Source: Numida meleagris (Eukaryota; Chordata; Aves; Galliformes; Numididae). From it: a DNA stretch of 64,000 bases. The first letter of the stretch is position 1; the number at the start of each line of letters is the position of its first letter. Of the stretch, positions 49,562-62,000 are shown in pieces. The stretch is from the NCBI RefSeq assembly GCF_002078875.1, contig NC_034411.1, positions 34,675,971 to 34,739,970 on the forward strand, written 5' to 3'. The notes beneath the pieces are model-generated. The model was not told the origin of the DNA, ran no database searches, and was given only the letters and a program-made list of their open reading frames with translations. The position numbers and the translations under genes are program-made.

Positions 49562-52500
49562 CTGCCAGACCCAACACGCCAGGAAACATGCTTCATTTTT
49601 CACAACAGCTACTTACTGTATCTCTCAGTCCCTATACCCAAATACCATCCTGGTATACGTTGCAATAGGAGAATGCTGAAGTCCTCTGCTACCAGCAGAG
49701 ATAAAGCGTTGTAAAGAAACAGCTCTGAAACTGATGAGGGAAACAGAAAAAAACAATATATTACCTGGAATACAAGCAGCTAGACTCCAAACTACCAGTT
49801 CAGCTGCTATAAGAGTTTCTCCACAGTACCAGTGGAGAAGGTATCCCTATATACAGTATCTGCTCTGACACAGCTGAATCTACTTAATGTTTTGAACAAG
49901 TACGGACTTGTCCAGCCTACAACTTGTAGCAGTGATGTAAACAGCCTGTTGTTTCAGTTACATTTGTAGATGGTCTCCAGCATTTGCTTCTTTGATTTCT
50001 TCTTATTCTTCTCTACTTTTTTTCTTTTCCATATCTAGGTAATGAAGTCCTTCTCCCTCCTACAACTAGGTGAAAAAGCCTCTGACCTCCTCAGTTTCTG
50101 CAAAGCCTTAGCTCTGCTTCCTCGTGTGGATCTAGTCCAGGAGGTTTCTCCCTAGAGCCTTCCCAGCCCAATCCACTCCTCTATCTTGGTTCCTGATCTT
50201 GAGGGAAAAGGGAAAACAGCCAGCATGGAGAGGCAGGCGCGTAGCAAGAAACAGCTCACGACCACTCAGCAGCAGAAATTTAAATTTACCTACCTCAAAG
50301 ATGAGGATGAAGTAATGTATTTCTCCCTTCAAATTTACCATTTAAAAACAAATAGTTTATTTATTACTAGCAAAATGGTTCCCTAAGCCTCCCTCCAACC
50401 AGCACTCCCTAGGGTATAGGACCCTGCTCATCCCCAGGATGCACAGAGATACGAGGTGCACAGAAAACCCAACCTGGGACCTTCAGGCAGCCCAGCACCG
50501 CTATGGAGAGCAGCTGGGCACAGCATGGGCCAGCACAGCATGGAAGACAAGTGCAATGGAAGTCAGCACTAATTGGCTACTGTCTAGGGAACCCACGGGG
50601 CAGCTCCTTTACAAGTTAATCAGGCCACTGCAAGGTGACCCTAGCCGACAGGGAGCACTCTGCTCTTAGGACCTTACAGAGATTGAGATTGGTTTCTGAC
50701 CCTTCCTTCATTCACAGTATGGAAACTGCAGGTAACTGAATTTGGTTGCTTATGCCCAAAGTCAAGACTGCAATTTGCTTCAATTTGTTGTACTTACACG
50801 TTATCTTTTTGGAGGAGTAATACCCTTCAAAAAGGCCAGAGGAGTACCCTCTTCCTTTGCATTTGAGGACTGTACAATAAAAGTTATATATATACATCAT
50901 CAAAGGAGATATGATAGGATCCTATCTTTACTAGGAATTGTAACTGTGTTGCACAAGGGCATCCTGATTTGATGCAGCTGTGGCTAAGGTGGCCTCTGGG
51001 TAATACCACCAGACACAAATTGTGCTCTCTGCAGTGCTGTGAGCTCTGAAATGATTTCCTGAAATGAGCATCTTCCTGCTGACATCCAAGATGAAGCTGA
51101 CAGTGGCTCCCAGACGCAGAATATGAATGAAGCTTGTATTCATGCGAGCTGCGTTAGAGATCTAGTCCAACACACCGTGTATCAAATGGAAGGATTCACT
51201 TAGGGAAAATAACTGCAGCTTCCAAAGAGAGATTAATGAAGACTAATATTTTTTTTAATGGATCTTTCCTGCTCTTACTTTAATCTTTAAAAGTCTGTAT
51301 CTTCACACATTATAACCCTAATGATTACCTTTGTTTTTCATTCTTACTGAGAAAGAAATGAAATACATAGTAAATGTATTAACAGAGTGCATTGCACCAG
51401 CACCACAGTGATTCCCACATGGAAATCCAGCTAAGATCTAGGCAAATGTTCACTTGTATTAACACTTTGCTGCCCTACTGTTTAAGAAAAGGTCAGTGGA
51501 ATGCAACTCGGGATACAGCAATAAAAAGAGAATTTTAAAATGGTCTCTTTCTGATTGCTGCCATCACCACATTAGATTGTGCTAATCTCTTCTTTGTGAA
51601 GCATAGCAGCTCTCTTGCTCTCGTGTCTGAGAACACTTGCTTTGAGTTGCCAGCTTAAACGGACAGAACAAAAGACATAAAATGAATCCTCCTTTGCCTT
51701 GTTCTCAGCTCTGCCACTAGAATAGTACAATGGGGAGAAGGCATTTAATGTCTCCGTGTGTCAGTTCTCCCCAGATTTCATCAGCTGATGAAGTCTGATG
51801 AAGACACAGAGCTGGGATACACAGTTAATGCAGAGGAGTGGTAGGATACTGTGCAGGAGGAACCTAAACATGACAGAGATTAGAAGAACAGAAATGGGGC
51901 AGAAGGTGTTCATTACAAAGTGCAAGATGGTGCCCTAGTGGACCAGACCACAGAATCTTCTCTGACAGGCAGAGATCTCTGCAGCAAACACTCATTAGTT
52001 GCTAGAACACAAAGTACATGGAAGGAACTCAAGGGGAAAGAACTGAAAGTCAAGTTAAAGGGCAACAGAGCAGTAACAATCAAGAAAATGATAAAGAAGA
52101 GCAGTGAGGTCTGTAGCCATCTTCTAGGAAGAGCACTGGAGAAAAGTATTCTACACTATCATCTTTCAAAAGATGATGCTTTATCCATTTATGAAAATCA
52201 AATTCCAGTCCTATGTTCCTAAATTTTTAACAATATAAGCTCCTGACTTTCAAACTGATTATGAAATGAGAACTGTTTATTGCATATAGCAACGGAAATG
52301 TTCTCAAGTATTATTTTGTTTGTAAATTTGATTCTAGTGATGGTTTGAGTGTTAACTACATGTTCAAAATGGAAGCAAAGTATCATATGCCAATGGATGA
52401 GTAACGTACAATGGAACTAACTGCTCCAGTTTAATTGCCCACGGCGAACAAAATGCGAGCATTTGGTAAGACTTACAAACTGCAGAAAATTTAACTGATC

Positions 52501-52851
52501 TGTGATATTATTTCAAAAGTAGCAATCAATGCCTCATCAGTTAAACACAAACAGGGATCACATTTCAATACAGAAGTTTTATCTTAGTAGCATGCCCTCA
52601 CAATTTCAGTCATCTTAAAATACTCACTTACCTACTTATTATCTGCTTTCCCAGGTCTCACTTTTCCATTACTTTTTCAGGAGCAATTGTAAAGTCATTT
52701 CTCGACTCCATTATTTTTCCTGTTATCTTTCAAACCAATTCCATGATTTCTTTTCCAGATCTTACACAATATTTCTGTCAAGAACTCTTTTTCCAAGTGT
52801 GAATAGATTTCAATATATATACAGAATCCAAGGAAATACAACTACTCAAAT
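49562..52851. other. Intergenic DNA downstream of EFCAB2, no recognised feature
   Basis: AT-rich sequence with short random open frames. It lies past the EFCAB2 poly(A) signal in transcript sense. No exon, RNA gene or interspersed repeat was recognised. Confidence 0.5.
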
Positions 52852-52857
52852 TTTATT
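52852..52857 (-). terminator. EFCAB2 poly(A) signal AATAAA
   Basis: AATAAA on the minus strand about 100 bases downstream of the EFCAB2 stop codon, in an AT-rich setting. It implies a short 3' untranslated region ending near 52830. Confidence 0.65.
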
Positions 52858-52955
52858 TTAATTATAAGCACAAAGTCACTCACTGTGTTTTGTTATACTT
52901 GAAATTTCTACCAACTGGTAAGCTACACTGCTGTTACCAAAAGGCACCTCAGACT

Positions 52956-53086
52956 CTACTGTGGAAGATCTTCAGGTTCATCTACTATCATCATTGAAAT
53001 GTAGTCTCTGTATCGAACAGCATTTGTTTCTGGATCTAGAGCACTAGAGAGCATCTCCTCCATTTCTTCCTCAGTAAATGGTTCAC
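52956..53086 (-). CDS. EFCAB2: EFCAB2 last coding exon
   Basis: 131 bases from acceptor TTTTCCAG to the TAG stop at 52958-52956. Two bases complete a Gly codon, then EPFTEEEMEEMLSSALDPET, NAVRYRDYISMMIVDEPEDL and PQ follow. The tail EPEDLPQ extends a few residues past the point where the human protein ends, as I recall it. Confidence 0.93.
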
Positions 53087-56000
53087 CTGGAAAAGAACAG
53101 AAAATAACACTTCGTCTTCGTAATTATTCTTTTCAGGGCTGACAAATTACCACTTCTCTGTTGCAAGGATATTTTTTCCAGTACTTCTGGAGGAAAAAAG
53201 AATCCAATTCCTTAACTTCTGCAAATGCAGAAGTCCTGCATGCCAAGCCAGCTTGTTTAAGAAAGAAGATAGACGGCTTGGATTTTTTGATTCACATTTA
53301 GTTCACAAGCTCCAAAACACCCAGTCTTGCACAAGGCATACTTGTCATTTTGTACTTGAGGCAGGCAGGGATGAGTCAGCCATGCAAGAAAAGCAGGCTC
53401 TTCAAGGGATATTGAGAATTACATGGTATACAACTTAAATCTGGTCTTTGAATCTCTTTGTTTGCGTAGGGCACTAGAATTAAGATCAAGATAATGCAGG
53501 AATGAATGAGTTCTGAAATTACCTGAAACATTTGGAAATCTAAACTGAAGTTTTAGAGGGAGGAAAAAAGGAGTCACATCCTTAGGAAGCACAAAAATGT
53601 GCACAGAATCACAAAATATTCACACAAGACTAAATTATGACTCTATAATAATAAGCTCTATCTTACAGTATCTGCAAAAAGGCAGATAAATGTCCTTTCC
53701 CTGCATTATTCACCAGTGAAATGTTCTAGTCTGTAGACACTCATAAAGGCAACAGGATTGTTTGAAGATTGTGTACCTACTCCTGCAAGTTTTGGCTTGA
53801 AGAATCAGGACCACAAGGTGCCATATACACATGTAATGTTTATTTACATAAACAGTGATATTATAAAAAAACATATTACCTTCTTCAGTCATATATTTTA
53901 CCAGCTCCTCTTTAGTAATGTATCCACTTTTATTCTCATCTAAAGCCTTTAAATAAAAGGGATAAAACTGTTGTGGTTTTAATCACATTAAATCAAGAAT
54001 CAGCTACTTTTTTTTCCCAGCACTTATGTACCTGAATATTTAGTTACAGACCTCAAATGCATGTAGAAGGACATCTTCTGGAATAGGCCTGTAGCTGAAA
54101 CCATTGAATCAGAAAAGTTAAGAGTTAAAGTTTGTAAGGCTGATGTACTATCCTGAAATAATAAAATAGCAGTACTAGAAAGGGAAAACCTATTTTTAGT
54201 TTGTCTATCAAACATTTAATTCTAGTTTGACTTTATGGAACTTTCCATATCTTAACCCCTTGAGTCTTTCATTGTATTCCTGTTTCATTCTCCTTGTGCT
54301 AAGGAGTCAAATGAGTTGTTTTTGCATGTCTGAGCTGGCTGAGTGAGTTAGTAGGAATCAATAGTTGCTGAATCACTCCACATAGCAAATGCAGGGAACA
54401 GAAAATTGCCAAACCAAGAAAACAAAAGTTTTGTCCAGGTAGGCTGGTAGCTAGGCAACAGATCAGCTAGTGGGACTTTGACAGTCTATTGAGCTGACTA
54501 TAGGCAACAGTTTCACAGAGAAAGCAGCACTGGGTGCATGTATGTGTGCATAAGTGCACGTGATTTCACAGCTTTCATTTTAAAATGCTTGGTTGTTTCA
54601 CCCAGACTCACTTCACTCTTTTACTATCTAAAAAACAAATTGTTCTTTGTGATCCAGATCTCACGTGCCCTTGGATAAGTGAACTATAGACATGGCACCA
54701 AAAGATAAATGTGAGTCTTGAGAAGCCTGAGCTAGCCTGAGAAAAGTGTGTGTTTTTATATGTGTGTTTGTATCAATGGGGGTGGAGGAGGAGGAAGAGA
54801 GAGCCTGGCGCAGAAAGGCATCACTTTATGAAGTGGTGAACATCAGTGTGGACTCAGAAAAGGCCATGAAGAAGGCCAGAGAAGGCAATGGTGCAGAAGA
54901 CTGGGATGGCAACATGCCTACGCCAGCATGCTGGAACCGAAGACTGGTTGGTCCCTGTCCAGGCACGGACACAGGGACTCAATACAGCCTCAGGGTGTGC
55001 CCAGTACCTCAGGATGCTGTGCGACATTGAGGGAAATCCCATAGCTATTTCATGTGTAGAACACCAAAGGAGCTCTGTGTACAAAATAGCTTCTGAGTTT
55101 TGGACAAGACTAAGTCTCTCTAAACCCTTGGTTACCACCTTTAAGAAAAAAGATAAACTCCCTATCGGTAAGATTGCTTTTTAGTGCAGAATATCAAAAC
55201 AGCATAAGTTTCTGCGTACATCCAAAAATTTGTATGTACCTTTGAATAATGAACAGCATTCTTTTTCCAGACTTCTAGACCAGCAAATGTTTTAGATCAG
55301 CAGAGTGCTGGTTGTATATATTCAGCAGTACCTGGCAGTCACTTTGAGACATGAACACTAAGCTGATTTATACAACTTATTAAAAATATACTTTAACAGA
55401 CTGTGCTTCTCAGCAACTGTAACTCAGATTAAGTAATGGTTGTGACCTTATTTGTATATAAAATATTTTCAGAGTTGAAATAGGAAAATAATTCTGATTC
55501 ACACTGAAAATACAATAGCTAGATGTTATCACAATTCATTATTACAAGCTGATATTATTTGTACCAATAGCACAACACAATTTTATGTAGACTATGTCAT
55601 TTTGAACAAAAATCTCACTACGTAACTTAAATTTTTAAAAATCTGTCTTCCTTCTAGCTACATAAAATTACTGCAGATACATTCATTCAGAATCAACCAT
55701 GGAATAAATTAAAGTCCCAGTTCACATTACCTTCTGGCGAGTAGTACTTTTGTCATCACTGGACGAAACTTTTCTAGATGAACGTATCCAGTTGGTTCTT
55801 CTTCTTCTACCTAAAAATAAGACATAAGTACAGTAGGTTATACGAATCATTCACAAACTAATAGAAGAATTAGAAAATTGAGGTGAGGTGAGCTCTGCAA
55901 TAAAATTACAGATTTAGACTTAGAGAATTTATATGAAGTTTTTAAATGTCACATATGCCTGAAATGCTTGTGCTCAAATAGAAAGAAATTAAAGGAAGAA

Positions 56001-59000
56001 ATAATCTCCCAGACAAAACACAGGCCTGCTATTATAGAAACTTTCAACAACTCAATATTGCCCTCTTGTGCTTAGAAACCATTCATGCAAAAGAACTGGA
56101 CAACTAACTGATCTTATCTTCCACAATAACTCAGCAGAGGTTTAAAAATTCAGACAGCAATTATATCAGTGAAGGTAGGTATGACCTGGAGCATCCCCAG
56201 GCTGTGTTACATGATCATCCATCATATCACACAGTCAGCACATTCCCCGGCATGGTTTTGGCCTCTGCCATCAAACCCTTTGCCCAGCAGCTACCAGGCC
56301 CAGTTGTCAGGCATTGGGACTGTGGGCACTTCTCCCCAGCAGGCCATTTTGTGCAGCTGCCCAGCATAAAACATTTACCTGCATAGACATGGAATGCTCT
56401 GTGCCAGCTGGCTTCAGCACCCAAGGATATTTCTGGGTACATTTAATGTGCTAATTTGGACATAGCCCCAGTCTAGTACATCTCAAGGATGAAATTTGTT
56501 GCCTCCACATGTTCTGTAGCCAGAGAGAGTCATCAAGAGAAGGACCAGAGAAGCAGACAGATGGAGTCAGGGCAGTCTGAAACCGTCATAAGGCAGCCCA
56601 TAAATTACTGCACAAAGAAAAGCTCCCCTTTGCCTCTCAAATAAATTAACAGGTTAGTCCCAAAACATCGTGGACTTCTAGCTGCATTCTCATGGCATTC
56701 CTACATGGTAAAATACTGCTCCCTACAATTTGGGTGTATCCCTTCCCTAAAAGTTGAAAGTTTTACCCCCAAATGGAGCTCTTAATGGTGTTAGTTTGCT
56801 CCTGTCTGTGTTGAAACTGAATCCTTTCCTTGTAGTCTCACAGTCACATCCTACTAGGCTCTTCACAGACACAGCTGAAAGAAGACTCAAATAGGCACTG
56901 ACTTGAAATCTCAGAGCTGAGCCGGGAAGCTACAAAGCTATAAATCTTTCTCATGGGAGCTGGGTCAGAGTGTAGGGCGTTGCCTAATACATTCAGTTGC
57001 TTAAATGTAGAGCTGCATCACAATTTTGAGAGCTATCTGTAAACAGAACATTTTAGGGAACATCTGTGCTTCAACTTGTATTAGTTCAAAAGTCCACAGA
57101 CAGAAAAAGAAAGAAATATATATGTCTTATATTAAGCAGAGCAACAAAAAATAAGGACCCAAAACATCCATGAAGATAGTAAGTTATATAAACCATGTTT
57201 AAGAGCCAAAAACCATTAGGTCTGCTCATCCAAACAGTTCAACATTATCCTAATTTTCATACCAGAAGAACTCACTGACAATGAACTCTCAACATAACAA
57301 ATACCTGTGAAAGTGTCATTCCTCACTGACAAATGTCATCCAGATTTGTCTCTTTTTTTGGTGTGCTGTTTGTATTTTGCCTTCAGAATGCAGTTTGTGA
57401 AGAACTTCCTGACAACAGACCTAGTCATTCGAGGTGGTAAGGAACCTCAGCTCCCTCTGACCTTCTAGAACAGCTGCCATTTCAGTGGCTGTACAGGCCC
57501 AGCAATGTCTTGAACTGTTAAAATTAATCCTATTTCTAATATTAGATAGGTATGAGAGTAAACTGAATGTATTTACTTCACCTAAGTCTGAAAGTACCTA
57601 GCTTTGCAGGTACACACATCCTTTTACTCTCCTTCACATTCAGTCCTGGTCTACACCTCATTTCCCACTGGTGTTTTCCCTTTTCTGTAATTTCTCCCCT
57701 TTTCCACAGTGGCTGTTACAATAACAGTGCTTGCTTGCTTGAACTCCATGAGTGTTGCTCTGTTCCCTCCTTTGGGTACATCCACAGCTCCCATAACGGA
57801 AGTACTGTAGCATTCATTCTGTTTCATATCTCTGCTCTCACAGTCATACTATTATTGTCCACATAACATTTGGGGAACTGAGTCACAAAAAAAAAACAGT
57901 ATATGATAATTTTAGAGATAAAATAATTATGTAAATGCTGATTTGGCAGATAGGAATAATCTGGAGGCAACATATGCTGGTTTGTTAAAATAAATAGGTA
58001 ACTGAGAGACAAAGGTATCTTAGAATCTCTAAGATCATCTAGTTCAACCATGCACCTACCACCAATACTGCCCACTAAACCATATCCCTAAGTACTGCAT
58101 CTACTCTTTCCTTATATACCTCCAGGGACAGTGACTCCACCACCTCATTGAGCAACCTGTTCCAATACTTCATCACACTTTCCAAGAAGAAATTCTTTTT
58201 AATATCCAACCTGATCCTCCTCTGGCACAGCCAGAGTGCTCATCCTATCACTGTTACCTGGGAGAACAGGCTGACATCCACCTCGCTACAATCTCCTTTC
58301 AGGGAGTTGTAGAGAGGTAGTAAGAAACAGAAATGATCCACAGCTTAAAAAGGGCAAAAATACTGGAGAAATATCTTGATTAGAAACTGGTCAAGAGAGA
58401 ATATTTTTACTTTATCTAAATTAAGTGGTACTATTATAATCAATGATAATGGTACCTTATATAAATTAAGATAACTTGATATTAGTGATTAGCATAATAC
58501 ACTGAAGATTCCACAAGAAGACAGTTTCTTCTGGTACTTAACCTATGCCAGGGTTTCATTTACAAACACCATGAAAACTTTGAGATTTAACTTTCAGGTC
58601 AGTATTCTTTAAGATTAACCTTTACTCTTGATTGCATCCTTTCTTCTTGCATTACTTGCACTTTAATTTCCTACCCTTATGAACATTATTTGTTATGCCA
58701 CTGCATCTGAAAAACTTCCCATCTCATAGCTGCATTGCACTGTACTTTGTTACGTTACTTATCTCAAATTTTCAGTAACACTAAAAATTGGGGGAAAAAA
58801 ACTTGGTAGGAATAGGCAGGACTTAAAATCTCCAGGTTCCTCTGGACTGGAGAGGAGATGTTCATTGCAGAGGAGCTGGACTAGATGAACTTCAAAGGTT
58901 ACTTCCAACTCTAAGGCTATGATTCCATGTCAAAGCATCTTCTTAAATCTGTATCTTGAGTCAGTTACATTGTCCATTTACTGCAAACACAAATCTCTGT

Positions 59001-62000
59001 TGGCCAGCAAAAATATCATTACTAAGCGCCATAATCTTTCCACTTTGTCTTGTTTGTCTGTGGAAACTAGAACAATCTGCTATTGAGAATAGAGAACCAC
59101 AGCAGACAGAACGTAGCATCATGTTAAAAGATCTTTCTCCTCTGATTGTTACTTGCACTTCATTTTCTGAAGCAGTTAGTACTGCTAGACCTGAGACTTA
59201 GCACAAGATTTCTCTCACTAAATTCTGATCTACAAGAGATTGGGCAAGTCTACTGAGGAGAGACAGGCATGCAATCATACAAAGAAAAGAGAGACTCCCA
59301 GCATCTTGACTGTCCTGGTTTTAGCTGGGCTAGAGTTAATTTGATGGCACGTTTTGGCTTCAGGAGAAAAACAATGTTGATAACACACCAATGTTGTACT
59401 TGTTGCTGAGAAGTGCTGCACATAGCCAAGGATTTCAGCTTCTCCAGTGACGGGGCTTTAGGTGTACAAGGAGCTGTGAGGGGACAGAACCAGGACAGCT
59501 GACCTAAACTGGCCAAAGGGATATTCTATATCATATGATATCATGCTGAACAAGAAAAGTAGGGAAGTTGGCCAGAGGAGCAGCCTCTGCTTGGGGACTC
59601 GCTGGGCATCAGTTGGCAGGCGATGAACAACTGCTTGTGCATCACTTGTTTTGTAAATATTGATAATAGTAATGATAATAATATATATTTTTCCCTTCCT
59701 TTTCTGTATTGGTTTTTATCTCAACCCACAAATTCTACTTTTTTTTTTTTATTATTCTCTCCCCCATCCCACTAGACAGATGTGTGGTGCTTAGCTGCCT
59801 GCTGGGATAAACCATGACACTGGTGTATACATGAAGAAAGAGAAGATTCCTCTCCCACTTCTCAGCTCCAAAACCTTCCATTCCTTAAGGCACACCACTT
59901 TTCTAAAGCAATGTGAAGTCTTTTTCCCGCTTCTTTGCCCCATGTATTAACCTCACCCTGCCATGGCACTATCAACCCAGCCTTTCCATTACAAGCATGT
60001 GTTGAGAAGATAAAAGTTACAGCGCAGGAAAAAACCCTGGAGAAAGACAGTAGAAGTTCCTTACCCCTCCACATCACTAGGAGGACCTCTAAGTCCTGAG
60101 AGTCTTTATATTTGAATTCTTACTTGACTTAAGTAATCAAGCAAGAAAAGATTACTTAACAGCGAAATCTCAAGACTGGGGTAGGCCTCAGAAGGACAGA
60201 AAGTTGAGCAGTCTGGCTATAAGATGCAGTAGTAACAGAATCTGTTGGAGAAAAACTGCCAGGTCTTTCCTCTGCGTATTTTTGGATTTTGATGTATAAT
60301 TTTAATACCTGTTCAAGAATAATTTTTGTTATTTAGTCATTCAGTGTTTGTCTTTGGCATGTCCAGAGCAGCTAGATGGTTAGGGTTTGGACATCCAATC
60401 TAATTGCAGTTTAGAGCAATCTTTTTCATAGGCCAAAAACATTTTATCCCTCCATTTTCTACAAACAGCCCTCCACTGTGGCTTAGCATCACAGTGGTCT
60501 TCTGTGGTAAATGAGAGTCAAAGGGTTCCCATTTTAAGCCATCTGTTGTTCCCTCATCAGTGTCAAGATTTGTTTCAAGGCAACTTGAGAGACTGCCCAG
60601 TTCAATTCCATGACACGACACCTCCTCTTTTCACCTGCAGGAAAAGAGCTTAGCTTTCCCACACAGCAAGGCAGAAGGGTCAAACTTGTGCAAGTTCAAG
60701 ATAGAAGATTATAGAAAATATGTAAATCCTTTACCTTTGCAAGGAGTTCATGTAGCTCTGCCTCAGTTGGGAAGCAACCCAGTGATCTGACAATTGAACC
60801 AATCTCTCTGAAAGAAAGTAAAACATCTGTGTCAGTGATTCTGCAAAACAAGAGTGGTTGTGGAGAATACAGCCATCAGTTCAGAGCTTGCATATAGGAG
60901 CACGCATGTGTAAGTACCCACATGTATAAGCATATCTATGTGGACTTTTAAGATAATGTCTCGGTAAGCAATGCCTTCTTTCACAGACATTAAGTATCTT
61001 GAAGCTTTCTGGAATAGTATAATTGTACTTGTGGGTTCCCCAAAAATTCCTTATTACTCTTGTGTTTGTTACTGCGTGCAAGTTAATTTTCAATTGATTT
61101 CCTGTAATTATTTATTAGGCTTAATCACAGTAAAGTCTACATTTTCATAGTTAATAAAACACTTTGAAATCTATTGAGATGAAAGGTGACAAAAACATAG
61201 GTTTGCATTAAATGCTATAAAGGTACAAACTCTAACTGCAGAAGACAACAATTACAAAAGTGAAGCAGCCCTGCTGTGTTCCTGCTGCACAGATAGATAA
61301 TTCTATTTTCCTCCTGACTGTCATTTAGATTAGCAGCTTCAGTTTCTGCTGTGTAGTTTCCAGCATACAAAAACGACAGTTAAACACAGGAAAACTTTTT
61401 GTCGTGGTTTTCATCTTAGATATGATACTCTCAATAACAACATTTGCAAAATCATGGATGCCACTGACGTAGGACATATTCTAAGCAGAATGAAACACTA
61501 TCTTCCTCAGGCTTAATTTCTTTCTAATTCTTGTATTTGCATTAGGAGTTACCCAACACTCATGTCAGCCTGTCAAGCCAGTGAGTGTAGCTTTCTGTAT
61601 TCCTCACATATATCTGATATTTCAGGAAATAACACTCATACTTCTACAACCATGGCTAAGAATTGTGCTGTGCTGCCACCTTCTGATATAAGATAATCAG
61701 ACATTAATAGTCACATTACTGTGACACAGTCCTGCAATATAAACATAGGACACTAAACAAGGCAATAAATTGTTTTTCACTGCCATAACTGTCCTTTGAT
61801 TAAAATTAGTTGTGAAATTGTATATTTACAGTGTTACATAGACTTTGATTGTTCCTTCTCACACATTATAACATACTGGTTGAATGAAAACATTAAAAAG
61901 AAATTTCTGTTTGCATCATTTCATTGTTGTAACACTTTTCTCAAGCTCTATATCCATCACAGAACTTAGAGAAGAGTGTAGAAAACTTTACGTCTATGCA

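Larger units (their letters stand above)
55811..60734 (-). other. EFCAB2 intron with repeats
   Basis: A 4.9 kb intron holding CR1 fragments at 58021-58317 and 58868-58928 and a solo LTR at 59311-59819. The rest is AT-rich without recognised features. Confidence 0.8.

Noticed and set aside
49246..49714. Overlapping plus-strand frames of 140, 130 and 63 codons
   Set aside because: They lie largely within a CR1 fragment and its neighbouring tandem repeat, so they are repeat-derived.
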